Shown here one piece after another: positions 55,369 through 64,000 of a DNA stretch of 64,000 nt. Numbering within the stretch: position 1 is the stretch's first letter; every line of letters starts with the position of its first letter. Under the pieces are notes generated by a model, which made no database searches, was not told where the DNA came from, and saw nothing but the letters and a program-made list of their open reading frames with translations. This stretch comes from Pegoplata infirma (taxonomy: Eukaryota; Arthropoda; Insecta; Diptera; Anthomyiidae): contig OY992538.1 in NCBI GenBank assembly GCA_963921195.1, positions 80,748,093 to 80,812,092 of the forward strand, given 5' to 3'. The position numbers and the translations under genes are program-made.

Positions 55369-56230
55369 GATTAGACCAAAACTCGTATCAAAGTCGATAT
55401 AAAGTTATATAAACTGATATTAGATAATATTAGATCAAATCTTATGAAACCATTTTTCGTATAAGATTATATCAAAATAGACACGAACCCATATTAAATT
55501 ATATATTGTGTCATATAATTTTTTTTTACTCGGATAACAACAATTTTTGGATATAAATCTAAAATTTTCAATCTAGCACTTTTTCTGGGTTAAAATTGCA
55601 CAAATGAACAAAGTTTTCTAACTATACTCAAAAATACTTAAACCTCAAAAATCTGCCCAAATACACCCATTTTGATCCATATGAGGATCAGCTGATTTTA
55701 GCAGACGCGATTTGCTAAATTTCTGTCTGGATAATCTAGGTCGAGTCAGCAGAAAAATCTGTCAAAACAGACATTTTTATGGCTCTCACTTATGACTCTT
55801 ACGTGAAGCAATAAATACGGGGCGGGGGGGGGGGGGGTAAATAGGGGTTAAATATGGGTGTAGTCATAGTTAAATCGGCGATGACTAAAAAAAAATTGAA
55901 AGTTGTGCCCCCCGTTTTCAAATTCCTGGATACGTTGCTGGCCCAACTACACGAAAAACCACCTCTCTGAAATTTTAATAGCGATAAAAACACATTCTAA
56001 ACTTTAATACAAAATTTTGTTTTTGGAAATCCATGGTGTCCTTCCCAGGAAAAAAGGACATTCAAATATTGTTTTAAAAGTTTTTTTTGTTGAAATTTTA
56101 AAATTTTAAATCCTCATAATTTTATAAACAATATTGTTTTTATAAGTTTTTTCGTACGACTTACGGTGTCCGAGCAGAAAATGTTAAAAAACTATCAAAA
56201 AGACAATAATAACAAAAAAACGGGTTTTTA

Positions 56231-57540
56231 AACGCCCACATTTTCCAAAAAAAATATTTATGGTTTTAAATCATTTACGAAGCTTTATAAAATAACCAAA
56301 AATTAAAAAATCAGTGATCCGTCAGTTTAATTTCCAATGGATTTCCTGATATCTAATTCTATTCGAGGATATATCAAACGTTATATAATTTTATCTGACG
56401 CCATATTAAAATTTTTACTCGGGTTATTTTCTTAGAACATATTAACCCTCTATCTCCCATTTTAAGGCATAATTTTTGTCCTTTATCAAATATTCTCATA
56501 GAAAACCACTAAAATGTGCGCTTAAAGGGTTAAAATGCTCTACAAACATATTCTTCATAAAATTTTGAATAGAAGTCCAATTGATTTCCATTTAATTTCA
56601 TTAGCAACAAAAAAAAAAACATCAATGCCTGTAATTCTACTACCACAGTAACCTACATATTAAATTTTATAGATATTTTTTTAAATAATCACCGCATGCA
56701 TACATACATTTATATAAAAATCTTGTAATTCCCAACATATTTTTTTCTTGAATGTATGTAATGAAAATCTACAAGTGTCTGTTCTGTAGAAAAGCAACAT
56801 GTGAAAAAAGCATGTGCTATGTTGAACAAAATTGAAAAACACAACCGTAAACATAAATGAAATTGGAAAATTACGCATACAAGCAAATATTTTATTTACA
56901 AATACTTGTACACAAACAGAGAGAGAGAGAGATGGAAAAAGAAAATATTTTTTGTTAGTCAATAACAAAATTAAGGTATGATCCCTGTATTTTTGCCAAA
57001 CAAAAATATTTATGCCAAAAAACAGAAGCAACAATTTTATGGAAATCTAAATAAATATTTACATGCTCTCAGGAAAGGTAATTTATAAGAAAATGAGAAA
57101 TTAGATAAAGGGAGAGAGAGGAAAAGAAATTAATGGAGAAACAGATTTTACATGTGTTTCATTGCAGTGTAAATAAATGGGATTTTCAAAACTGGATATA
57201 TTTTATCAGATTAAAAAAAAAAAATATTACAGTCGATGTCCAATTACATTGTTACACAGTGTTATTGTATTTTTTGTCTTGGCTGGAACAAAAAATAAAT
57301 AAAAATTAGAAGACAAAAACCGTTGAAGGGTTTAGAAAAGTAACTCGTGTTCTTTTTTTATGGCCCACTGAATTTTTGTAATCTTGTTTAAAGGTGTTTG
57401 TAATAAGTCAAATAAATTCTAATAAAACTTCTTCTGAGCTAAACAATGTAAATAAATGTCGTTAGTGTAATTTGATTGCGGTTCTTTTTTTAAAACATAT
57501 TTACATTACCATTATTTTAGGCCCAAAAGTAACTACCCAG
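56231..57540. other. A/T-rich DNA, mostly single-copy-like, no gene seen
   Basis: Bases 56385-56415 carry an isolated reverse 'tttttactcggg' MITE end. Bases about 56445-56570 resemble the tandem repeat at 33050-33120 ('attaaccctctatctccc'). A GA run (56918-56932) and 'acatacatttatata' text follow. A 117-residue minus-strand ORF (56681-57034) has no recognisable domain. Confidence 0.4.
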
Positions 57541-59185
57541 TGAAAAATGTTCAAATATGATTCATATATCATTCACATATGATTACATATATGAACATTA
57601 AAGGTGTCCTTACGACTAAGGTGATTTTTCAAAATCACTTTTGAACACGTGGTAGGGTCCTAAATTGTAGTTTAGTATCTAAAAATGAGTGAGCCAAAAT
57701 TTGGGGACACTCGGATAAAAATAACTCGTGCCGAAAATGGATTGAAGTTTTGGGACACTCTTATGTGATAAAAAACACGTTTTTTCTAGTTTTTTGAAAA
57801 ATATTGGTAAATGATATTTTTTGTTAATTTTTTTGTTAAATAATATGAAAATGGTACTAAATTACCTTTCCAAAAAGGTTAAAAAAATTCAAATCGGATA
57901 AAAAATAAGCATTTTATGCATACATGCCCCAGACCGTTGCATGGTTTTTAAAGCCAAAATTTGAAAATGTTCAAAATTTCTAGGCAAAAAAATAAAAAAA
58001 ATTAAATTTTACTTTATAATGTTATTAAATACATGTTATAGATAAAAACTAACAAATATAGTAGTCTAGCTTTTTTTAATTTGGCGTGGGTAGTGATATA
58101 ACTTCCGCGGATTTCAAAGAAAATGTGTTTTTCTGTGGTAATTTAGCAAATATGGAAAAAAAATGTTTTGTATTGTACTATACCAAGTGTAAAACATAAA
58201 TTCTGTAAATTTTTAGAGAAATAGGGCATCTTTAACCCCTTTTCATCGAGGTGAAATGACAAATTTGGGACATTACATATTTATATAAAACAAGATATCC
58301 GGTTTCTCAAAAGTTATAGAATTTACATTTTACGCTTCGTTCCGTACAATAAAGAAAAAATTTCCCCATATTTGCTAAATTATTGTGAAAAAACGCATTT
58401 TATTTGGAATCCGCGGAAATTTTATCACTACCGGCGAAAAATAAAAAAAAAATCTTGACTACCATATCTGCTATTTTTAATCGTAAACATGTTTTCAATA
58501 TGATCATAAAGTAAAATTATTTTTTTTTATTATTTTGCCTAAAAATTTTGAAAATTTTGAAATTCTGGCTTTAAAACCCATACAATGGTCTGAGGCATGT
58601 ATGCGTAAAATGCTTGTTTTTTATCCGAATTTAATTTTATTAGCCTTTTTGGAAAGGTAATTTAGTACCATTTTCGTATTGTTTCACAAAAAAATTAACA
58701 AAAAATAACAAATACCAACATTTTACCAAAAACTACAAAAAAAGGGTTTTTCTTTCATATAAGAATGCCCCAAAACTTCAATCCATTTTCGGCACGAGTA
58801 ATTTTTAGCCGATTGTCCCCAAATTTTGGCTCACTCATTTTTAGATACTAAAGAACAATTTAGGACCCTACCAGGTGTAAAAAGATGATTTTCGTTTTTA
58901 AGGACACCTCTAATGGACATATATGTTTAATATATGAGCATATGCGAAAATTGGCGGCATATGGATAACCATGTATGAAACACATATGAACACATATTGA
59001 CCTCCTTGCGCCTCGGGTTAATTTTATCCGATTTAGCTCAAATTTTTACACAATTATTATAACATCAAATGGCACAAAAATCCGCTGCGCGCTCCTCGAA
59101 ATTCCAAAAAAAATAAAATAAAAAACCACCCTAATGTACACATGCCGCCAATTTTCGCATATGATACATATATTAACATATATGA
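57541..59185. repeat. Outer 'catatatgaacatta' repeat with a fold-back inside
   Basis: 'catatgattacatatatgaa' (57579), 'gcgaaaattggcggcatatg' (58943) and its inverted partner 'catgccgccaattttcgcat' (59141) form an outer inverted structure. It begins near 'cccagtgaaaaatgttc' (57537). The fold-back at 57597-58918 and the next one at 59190-60296 sit against its 'gaacatta' phrases. Confidence 0.6.
57597..58918. repeat. Palindromic (fold-back) element, arms ~620 bp
   Basis: 'aaaggtgtccttacg' (57600) pairs with 'gttttaaggacacctc' (58896). 'cgtgccgaaaatggattgaa' (57728) pairs with 'ttcaatccattttcggcacg' (58778). 'ttttaaagccaaaatttg' pairs with its complement near 58565. Spacer near 58216-58290. No ORF of note. 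Confidence 0.8.
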
Positions 59186-59189
59186 ACAT

Positions 59190-60296
59190 TAGAGTGTCCC
59201 TTATTTTGGAAATGTTGGAAATGTTAAGACGGTAATACCTATTTTTTTTCCTTTTGACTTAAAAATAACTGAGGAAAAATTTAACGCCCCTACGACCACG
59301 CCTTCCCTACGCGACGGAGCATTAAAGAGCGGGGCCTAAAAAATCATTTTTCCATACAAACCAAAAAAAAAATTTTTATTTTTAATTTTTTTGTTATTAA
59401 TTATTATATTACTTATTTTTTAGCTTATTTACGAAAAAAAAAATGATTTTGGTGGGATAAGGCTTTCAGCTCTAAAAACTTTTTCGAAAAAAAAAATTTT
59501 GAGCCGCAGGGGTCCTACGGTAAAAAATTTTTAGAAAATATTTTTTTTTAGTTTTGACAAGCAACGGTTTTAGTTGCTATGTTGCTTTAAATGATATATA
59601 TTCATAAAAAAATACAACTACAATTTCATAAAAAAATATTATTTGTATCTGTGACATCTTTATCTTTTTCGAAAAAAAAAAAATTTTGAGCCGTTGCGGT
59701 CCTACGGTAAAAAATTTTCAAAAAATTTTTAAAAAATATTTTTTTTTTAGTTTTGACCAGCAACGGTTTTAGTTTTTATGTTGTTTTTAATGATATAAAT
59801 TCAAAAAAAAAAAAATATTATTCATATCTGTGACATCTTTATCGTGTATCGAAAAACATCAACAATGCAATTTTTACCCATTTTTTAGAATACGATAAAG
59901 ATGTCACAGATACAAATAATATTTTTTTATGAATATATATCAATTAAAGCAACATAGCAACTAAAACCATTGCTTGTCAAAACTAAAAAAAAAAATATTT
60001 TTTAAAAATTTTTACAGTAGGACCCCTGCGGCTCTGAATTTTTTTTTTCGAAAATTTTTTTAGATCTGAAAGCCTTATCCCATTAAAATCAAATTATTTG
60101 TCGTGAATAAGCTAACTAACTAATATAAAAATTAATAACAAAAAAATTAAAAATCCAAAAAAAAATTTTTGGTTTGTATGAAAAAATGATTTTTTAGGCC
60201 CCGCTCTTTAAGGCCCCGTCGCGTAGGGAAGGCGTGGTCGTAGGGGCGTAAAATTTTTCCTCAGTTATTTTTAAGTCAAAAGGAAAAAAATGAGTG
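59190..60296. repeat. Palindromic (fold-back) element with duplicated inner segment
   Basis: 'acgcccctacgaccacgcct' (59282) pairs with 'aggcgtggtcgtaggggcgt' (60230). 'aaagagcggggcctaaaaaa' (59323) pairs with 'ttttttaggccccgctcttt' (60190). An inner block ('gagccgcaggggtcctacgg', 'caagcaacggttttagttgc') is repeated at about 59690-59860 with a changed 'gttgcggtcctacgg', before the right arm repeats it inverted. Confidence 0.8.
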
Positions 60297-61180
60297 GGTT
60301 TTCTTGTTTAGTTTTTTTACACAAGAAAACTGTAATTGTATAACAAAATTTTATTTGATGGTATTTAGTGAATTTACCAAAAAAAAATGTGTTATTACAA
60401 ACAATTTTTTTCAAGATTTTTTAAATCGTTTACAATGTTTTTAGTTTTTTAACACAAAAAAATTTAATTAAACAAAAAATATGTATTGAAAAGTACAAAA
60501 TTTCAACGTAATTTTACACAATTTATTTTATTACTAAAATTTATGTTAAATTACAAAAAAAAAATGCAATTATGCAACACTAGGACACGCAAAAATTTTC
60601 TAAGTCCAGATTTTTTTTTTGCGTTTTGGAGTAAAAAATGTTGTTAAAAATCATTTTTTATAAATAAAAAATTTCATCCAAAAAAATTTTTGACAATTTT
60701 CTAAGTCCCGGACATAAACATTTTTCAACTAAGCTTTAGCAAAAAAAAAAAAATGAATTTTTACACCATTTTTTGGTAATTTGCTTTTAGTAAATACAAC
60801 AATTTTTATGTGCTTTTACTATATTATTGTTCTAGTTTCTTTTGTATTTTTACAAAATTAAGTTTTTCTTATTTTAACAGGTACTTAAACATCCAATCTA
60901 CAATATCCAAAGTTTTTTTTCTAATTTTTTAAAAATACTTGTGAAAATAACTAAAAACTCGAAAAAAAAAAATCTTATTTTTTCACTAATTTTTCCTGAA
61001 AATATAAGAAATATAAGAAACTTCTCATATGTTCTACTTACGAAAAACTAAATGCCGAAAAAAAATAAAAAAGTGCAGTGTTATACTCTAAAAAGTTTGT
61101 TAAAAGTGTTCAAGTGACAAAAAAAAAAAAATCAGGTTGTTGAAGTACTACTACAGCTGGCGAAGAAGGAAAAGTAATAA
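60297..61180. other. A/T-rich DNA, no gene seen
   Basis: Low-complexity 'acaaaatttt' sequence with 'ctaagtcccggaca' fragments at about 60702 (compare 'tgtccgggacttgg' at 27516, inverted). Confidence 0.4.
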
Positions 61181-62776
61181 GCACCAATGGAAAAAAACCT
61201 TTAAATTTACAAAACAAATATGCAAATAAACCAAATTTTTTGTAAATTTACAAAACAAATATGAAAATTTTAAAAATAATATTGTACACTTACAGAAAAA
61301 AGTTATAATTTTACAAAAATGAAGTAGAAAACACAAAAACAATATTGTAAATTTACAAATTATTTGGTTAAACTACTGTTTTACGGCAAAAAAATAAGAA
61401 AGATTGTAAATTTACCACTTTTTATTGTAAATATACAAGTTTTTGCCATAAAAAACAGTAATTTACCAAAACAATTTGTAAATTTACAATTTTATTTTTT
61501 GATTTTCTACTTTATTTTGTAAATTTACAATTTTTATTGTAAATATACGAGTTGTTCAATATTTTTTTGCGGTAAAAACAGTAGTTTAACCAAATAATTT
61601 GTTAATCTACAATTTAGTTTTTTCATTTTCTATTTTTTCTTTGTAAAATAACAACCTTTTTCTGTAAGTTTACAATTTTCTTTTGTAAATTTACCAATTT
61701 TTTTGTAAATTAAAAAAAAAAAAAAACAAACGTTCATCTCAAAGTTAATATTTTACAAAAAAAAAATTGTAAATTTACATTTTCTCCCCGTAATTTTTTT
61801 GTTAAATCAATTTACAAATTATCCCCGTAACATTACGGCGATTTTTGCTAGTACATATTTTACAAAACCTGCCCCGTAAAATTACGGGGATTTTATGTCA
61901 TTTTACAAACTTTTTTTTTGAGTGCACTAATGCAAAAAAAAACTTTAAATTTACAAATATGTAAATATACCAAATTTTTTGTAAATTTTCAAAACAAATA
62001 TGAAACTTAAAAAAACAAAATTGTAATCTTACAGAAAAAAGTTTTATTTAACAAAAAAGAAGTAGAAAATACAAAAACCATGTTGTAAATTTACAAATTA
62101 TTTGTTTAAACTACTGTTTTAAGGCAAAAAATATAAAAAAAAAAATTGTATATTTACCACTTTTTATTGTAAATATACAAGTTTTTTGCCATAAAAAACA
62201 GTTGTTTAACCAAACAATTTGTAAATTTACAATTTAATTTTTTAATTTTCTACTTTATTTTGCAAATTTACAACTTTTTTTTGTAAGTCTACAATTTGTT
62301 TTGTAAATTTTAATTTTAATTTTTTTTTTGCAAATTTACTATTTTTTTTTTTGCAAATTTGCAATTTTTATTGTAAATATATAGCTTTTCAATATTTTTT
62401 TTTTTTGCGGTAAAAACAGTAGTTTAACCAAATAATTTCCAAATTTACAATTTTTTTTTATTTTCCACTTTATCTTTGTAAAATAAAATTTTGTTTTTGT
62501 GTAATTTTACGATTTTGTTGTGTAAATTTTCATATTTGTTTTGGAAATTTACCAAATATTTTGTAAATTTCAAAAATATCTTGCGGCTCGAAGTTAATAG
62601 TTCGCAAAAAAAAATTGTAAATTTACATTTTTTTCCCGTAATTTTTTTTACAAATCAATTTACGGTAATTTTCCGTAGCATTACGGTAATTTCCCGTAAC
62701 ATTAAATGTTTGCTAGTGGATATTTGAAGAAAACTGGATTTTATGTCATTTTACAAACTTTTTTTTTTTGAGTGTA
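61180..62776. repeat. Two ~745-850 bp direct repeats rich in TGTAAATTTACA
   Basis: 'ctttaaatttacaaa' opens parallel stretches at about 61199 and 61944, which share 'aactactgttttaaggcaaa'-like and 'gcggtaaaaacagtagttta' phrases. They end in 'cattttacaaactttttttt' plus 'gagtg' at about 61924 and 62775. Palindromic 'ttgtaaatttacaa' units recur many times. No coding sequence. Confidence 0.7.
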
Positions 62777-62836
62777 CTTATTAACATCTGTTTCGTATTA
62801 CAAAACCCATTACTGGTAATGCCAAATTTTTGCTGG
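62777..62836 (-). repeat. Solo end of the CCAGCAAAAA family
   Basis: 'cttattaacatctgtttcg' through 'tactggtaatgccaaattt' and 'ttgctgg' is the reverse complement of 39280-39340. The other end is missing. Confidence 0.7.
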
Positions 62837-62984
62837 GATGTAGCTCAGAAGTAGATTTAATATATTTTTATTTTGACAATTTTGAAACAAAATTGTTATG
62901 CTATACACAGATTGGCCCTGAAACGCCGTTGAAACATCGTAATTTTAATTTGAAAACTCCACTGTTCACACGCGAACGTTTTGA

Positions 62985-63372
62985 CACACACAAAAAGAAA
63001 CCTTGTCAACTAACTTGAGAAAGTCTCGTAATCCCATTTTACCAATATTTGGCAGTTTTCTTTGTTTTTTTAACAAAAATTGTTCGGTCGAAATATAATT
63101 TTTTTTTTGTAATTTTACAATTTTATTTTGTAATTTTACAAATTTCCAAGGTTTCTTACAAAAAAAAAAATCTAGTAAATTCCCGAGAATTGTTTGTTAG
63201 TTTTATTGAGCCAAAAAGTTTTGAATTTACAATTTTATTGGTAAAAAGTTTGTAAAATTACAAAATTATTGGTAAAAAGCTTGTAAAATTACAAGGAATT
63301 CTTGTCAAATAGGACTAAGAAAAAAGTTACAAACTTTTCTTGTAATTTTACAAAGTTTTTCTTTTGAGTGTA
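62985..63372. mobile_element. T/A-rich TIR element, copy B
   Basis: Left 'cacacacaaaaagaaacctt' and right 'aaagtttttcttttgagtgt' are inverted ends. The body parallels 30042-30547 ('gaaagtctcgtaat', 'tttccaagg', 'ggtaaaaagcttgtaaaatt'). Confidence 0.6.
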
Positions 63373-63727
63373 GATTTCAAAATTTTTTGAATTTTGAGAA
63401 ATTTATATAAATATTGGGATGATTTGTAAGAAAACTATAAGTAGAACTTGACCGATTCCTTTCAATCTTGAAATGGTGATTTGTAAACACAAAATATGTT
63501 TACCTGCCAAATTTCTAAAGAAAATGGGCCGATGTTATTCATTTTCAATAGGCTTCGTCTTAGGGCTTGGCCTTAACTTTCAAATTTTAGGCCTATAAGT
63601 TGACTTTAAAGTGTTTCCGAGTCGATCGGTATACTTGAAGGTGGTTTTAGGGCAAATATATTGGGTAGCACAAGCTTATTTTCTCAAAAGGTTGCTTTTG
63701 CTCTTCAAGGGATAACTTTTTTCCCCT
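63373..63727. other. Unassigned sequence, no gene seen
   Basis: Less A/T-extreme than the surroundings ('aaatgggccgatgttattc', 'cgagtcgatcggtatacttg'). No second copy was noticed and there is no ORF above 60 codons. Confidence 0.35.
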
Positions 63728-63989
63728 CACACAAAAAAAATTCCAATGAACGATTTTTCATAGTATTTATGAACAAATTCATACAATTTATTAACTTTTT
63801 CATAATACTTTTAAACTTTTTCATAGTATTTATGAAAAAAGTTAAAAAGTTGTTAAATTTCACATATTATGATTTATTCATAAATACTATGAAAAAGTTT
63901 ATAAATATTATGAAAAAGTTAATAAATTGTATGAATTTGTTCATAAATACTATGAAAGTCGTTCACTGGAAAAAAAAAAATTTTGTGTG
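63728..63989. mobile_element. 262-bp hairpin MITE
   Basis: Two ~105-bp arms are almost perfect inverted copies: 'ttcatagtatttatgaacaa' (63757) against 'ttgttcataaatactatgaa' (63936), and 'ttcatacaatttattaactt' against 'aagttaataaattgtatgaa'. Ends 'cacacaaaaaaaattcc' and 'aaaattttgtgtg'. The loop is about 50 bp. The low divergence between the arms suggests a young insertion. Confidence 0.8.
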
Positions 63990-64000
63990 CTGGTCCGATT

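Larger units (their letters stand above)
53669..55533. mobile_element. MITE with CCGAGTAAAAA ends, nested in the hAT
   Basis: Ends 'ccgagtaaaaataatttaat' and 'tttttttttactcgg' are inverted, with 'atatgatc/gatcatat' and 'tttatataa' motifs inside. It is the same end family as 20931-21296. It holds ~90-bp tandem repeats and a further hAT (54395-55368). Its own target duplication could not be settled. Confidence 0.65.
52904..55940. mobile_element. hAT-type element, 3037 bp, GACGTATACAGG family
   Basis: Ends 'catggacgtatacaggg' and 'cctggatacgttgctg', with the exact 8-bp duplication GCCCAACT (52896-52903 and 55941-55948). It is the same family as 20644-21998 (shared 'ggtgggcacagggggcacgt'). Most of its length is a nested MITE (53669-55533), so the element itself is about 1.17 kb. 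No transposase. Confidence 0.85.
52084..56230. repeat. Fold-back repeat with three related arms, host of the nested hAT
   Basis: 'ggaaatccatggtgtcctt' and its complement occur at about 52345 (reverse), 52630 and 56030. 'acgaaaaaccacctctctga' (55950) pairs with 'agaggtggtttttcgt' (52418). 'tcgtacgacttacgg' (56152) pairs with 'ccgtaagtcgtacga' (52197). The hAT at 52904-55940 separates the last arm from the others. No coding sequence. Confidence 0.7.

Noticed and set aside
56681..57034. 117-residue minus-strand ORF
   Set aside because: Composition is Phe/Leu-rich as expected from A/T-rich DNA; no motif, no splice context.

Overview
The window looks like non-coding DNA from a large, repeat-rich insect genome, most likely a higher fly (Brachycera, calyptrate-like). 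The reasons are a very high A/T content with long A and T runs, no conserved host exon, an RTE-clade retrotransposon, many hAT and other TIR elements, and short repeats of the kind that litter fly introns (an 'attcggctatgccgaatc' block and GTCC/GTCT-rich blocks). The fly assignment is an inference from sequence style, not from a search.

Only one long open reading frame is real: a 992-residue endonuclease-reverse transcriptase on the minus strand (48421-51399), inside an apparently full-length RTE-type element (about 48401-51820). A second non-LTR element survives as a short C-terminal fragment (29707-29874). The only host-gene signal is a candidate core promoter and untranslated first exon on the plus strand (about 23480-24393): GAGA tract, initiator, a DPE at the right spacing, short upstream ORFs and a GTAAGT donor. 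If this is right, everything downstream is the first intron of a plus-strand gene.

Layout. 1-2775: direct repeats and a fold-back element. 2777-3950: single-copy-like DNA, a small inverted repeat and a tRNA-like sequence. 4125-12738: three related elements carrying 16-bp minisatellite arrays and 145-bp tandem repeats, one inverted and two head to tail, lodged in a larger inverted repeat. 12739-16600: four nested insertions, including a TA-flanked and a TTA-flanked TIR element. 17247-26531: a TTA-flanked element and three hAT-type elements with exact 8-bp duplications, with the promoter candidate between them. 26540-31600: tandem repeats and T/A-rich TIR elements. 31850-33860: a palindrome followed by ~495-bp tandem repeats. 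35076-48400: back-to-back palindromic (fold-back) elements with nested TIR elements. 48401-51820: the RTE insertion, which splits one palindrome. 52100-56230: a fold-back containing a hAT, which contains a MITE, which contains another hAT. 57540-60300: two more fold-backs. 61180-63989: T/A-rich repeats and a 262-bp perfect-hairpin MITE.

The elements act on each other by insertion rather than as a pathway. Because many hosts are palindromes or multi-copy repeats, the undisturbed arm or copy shows the empty site, so target duplications and relative ages can be read directly from this window.
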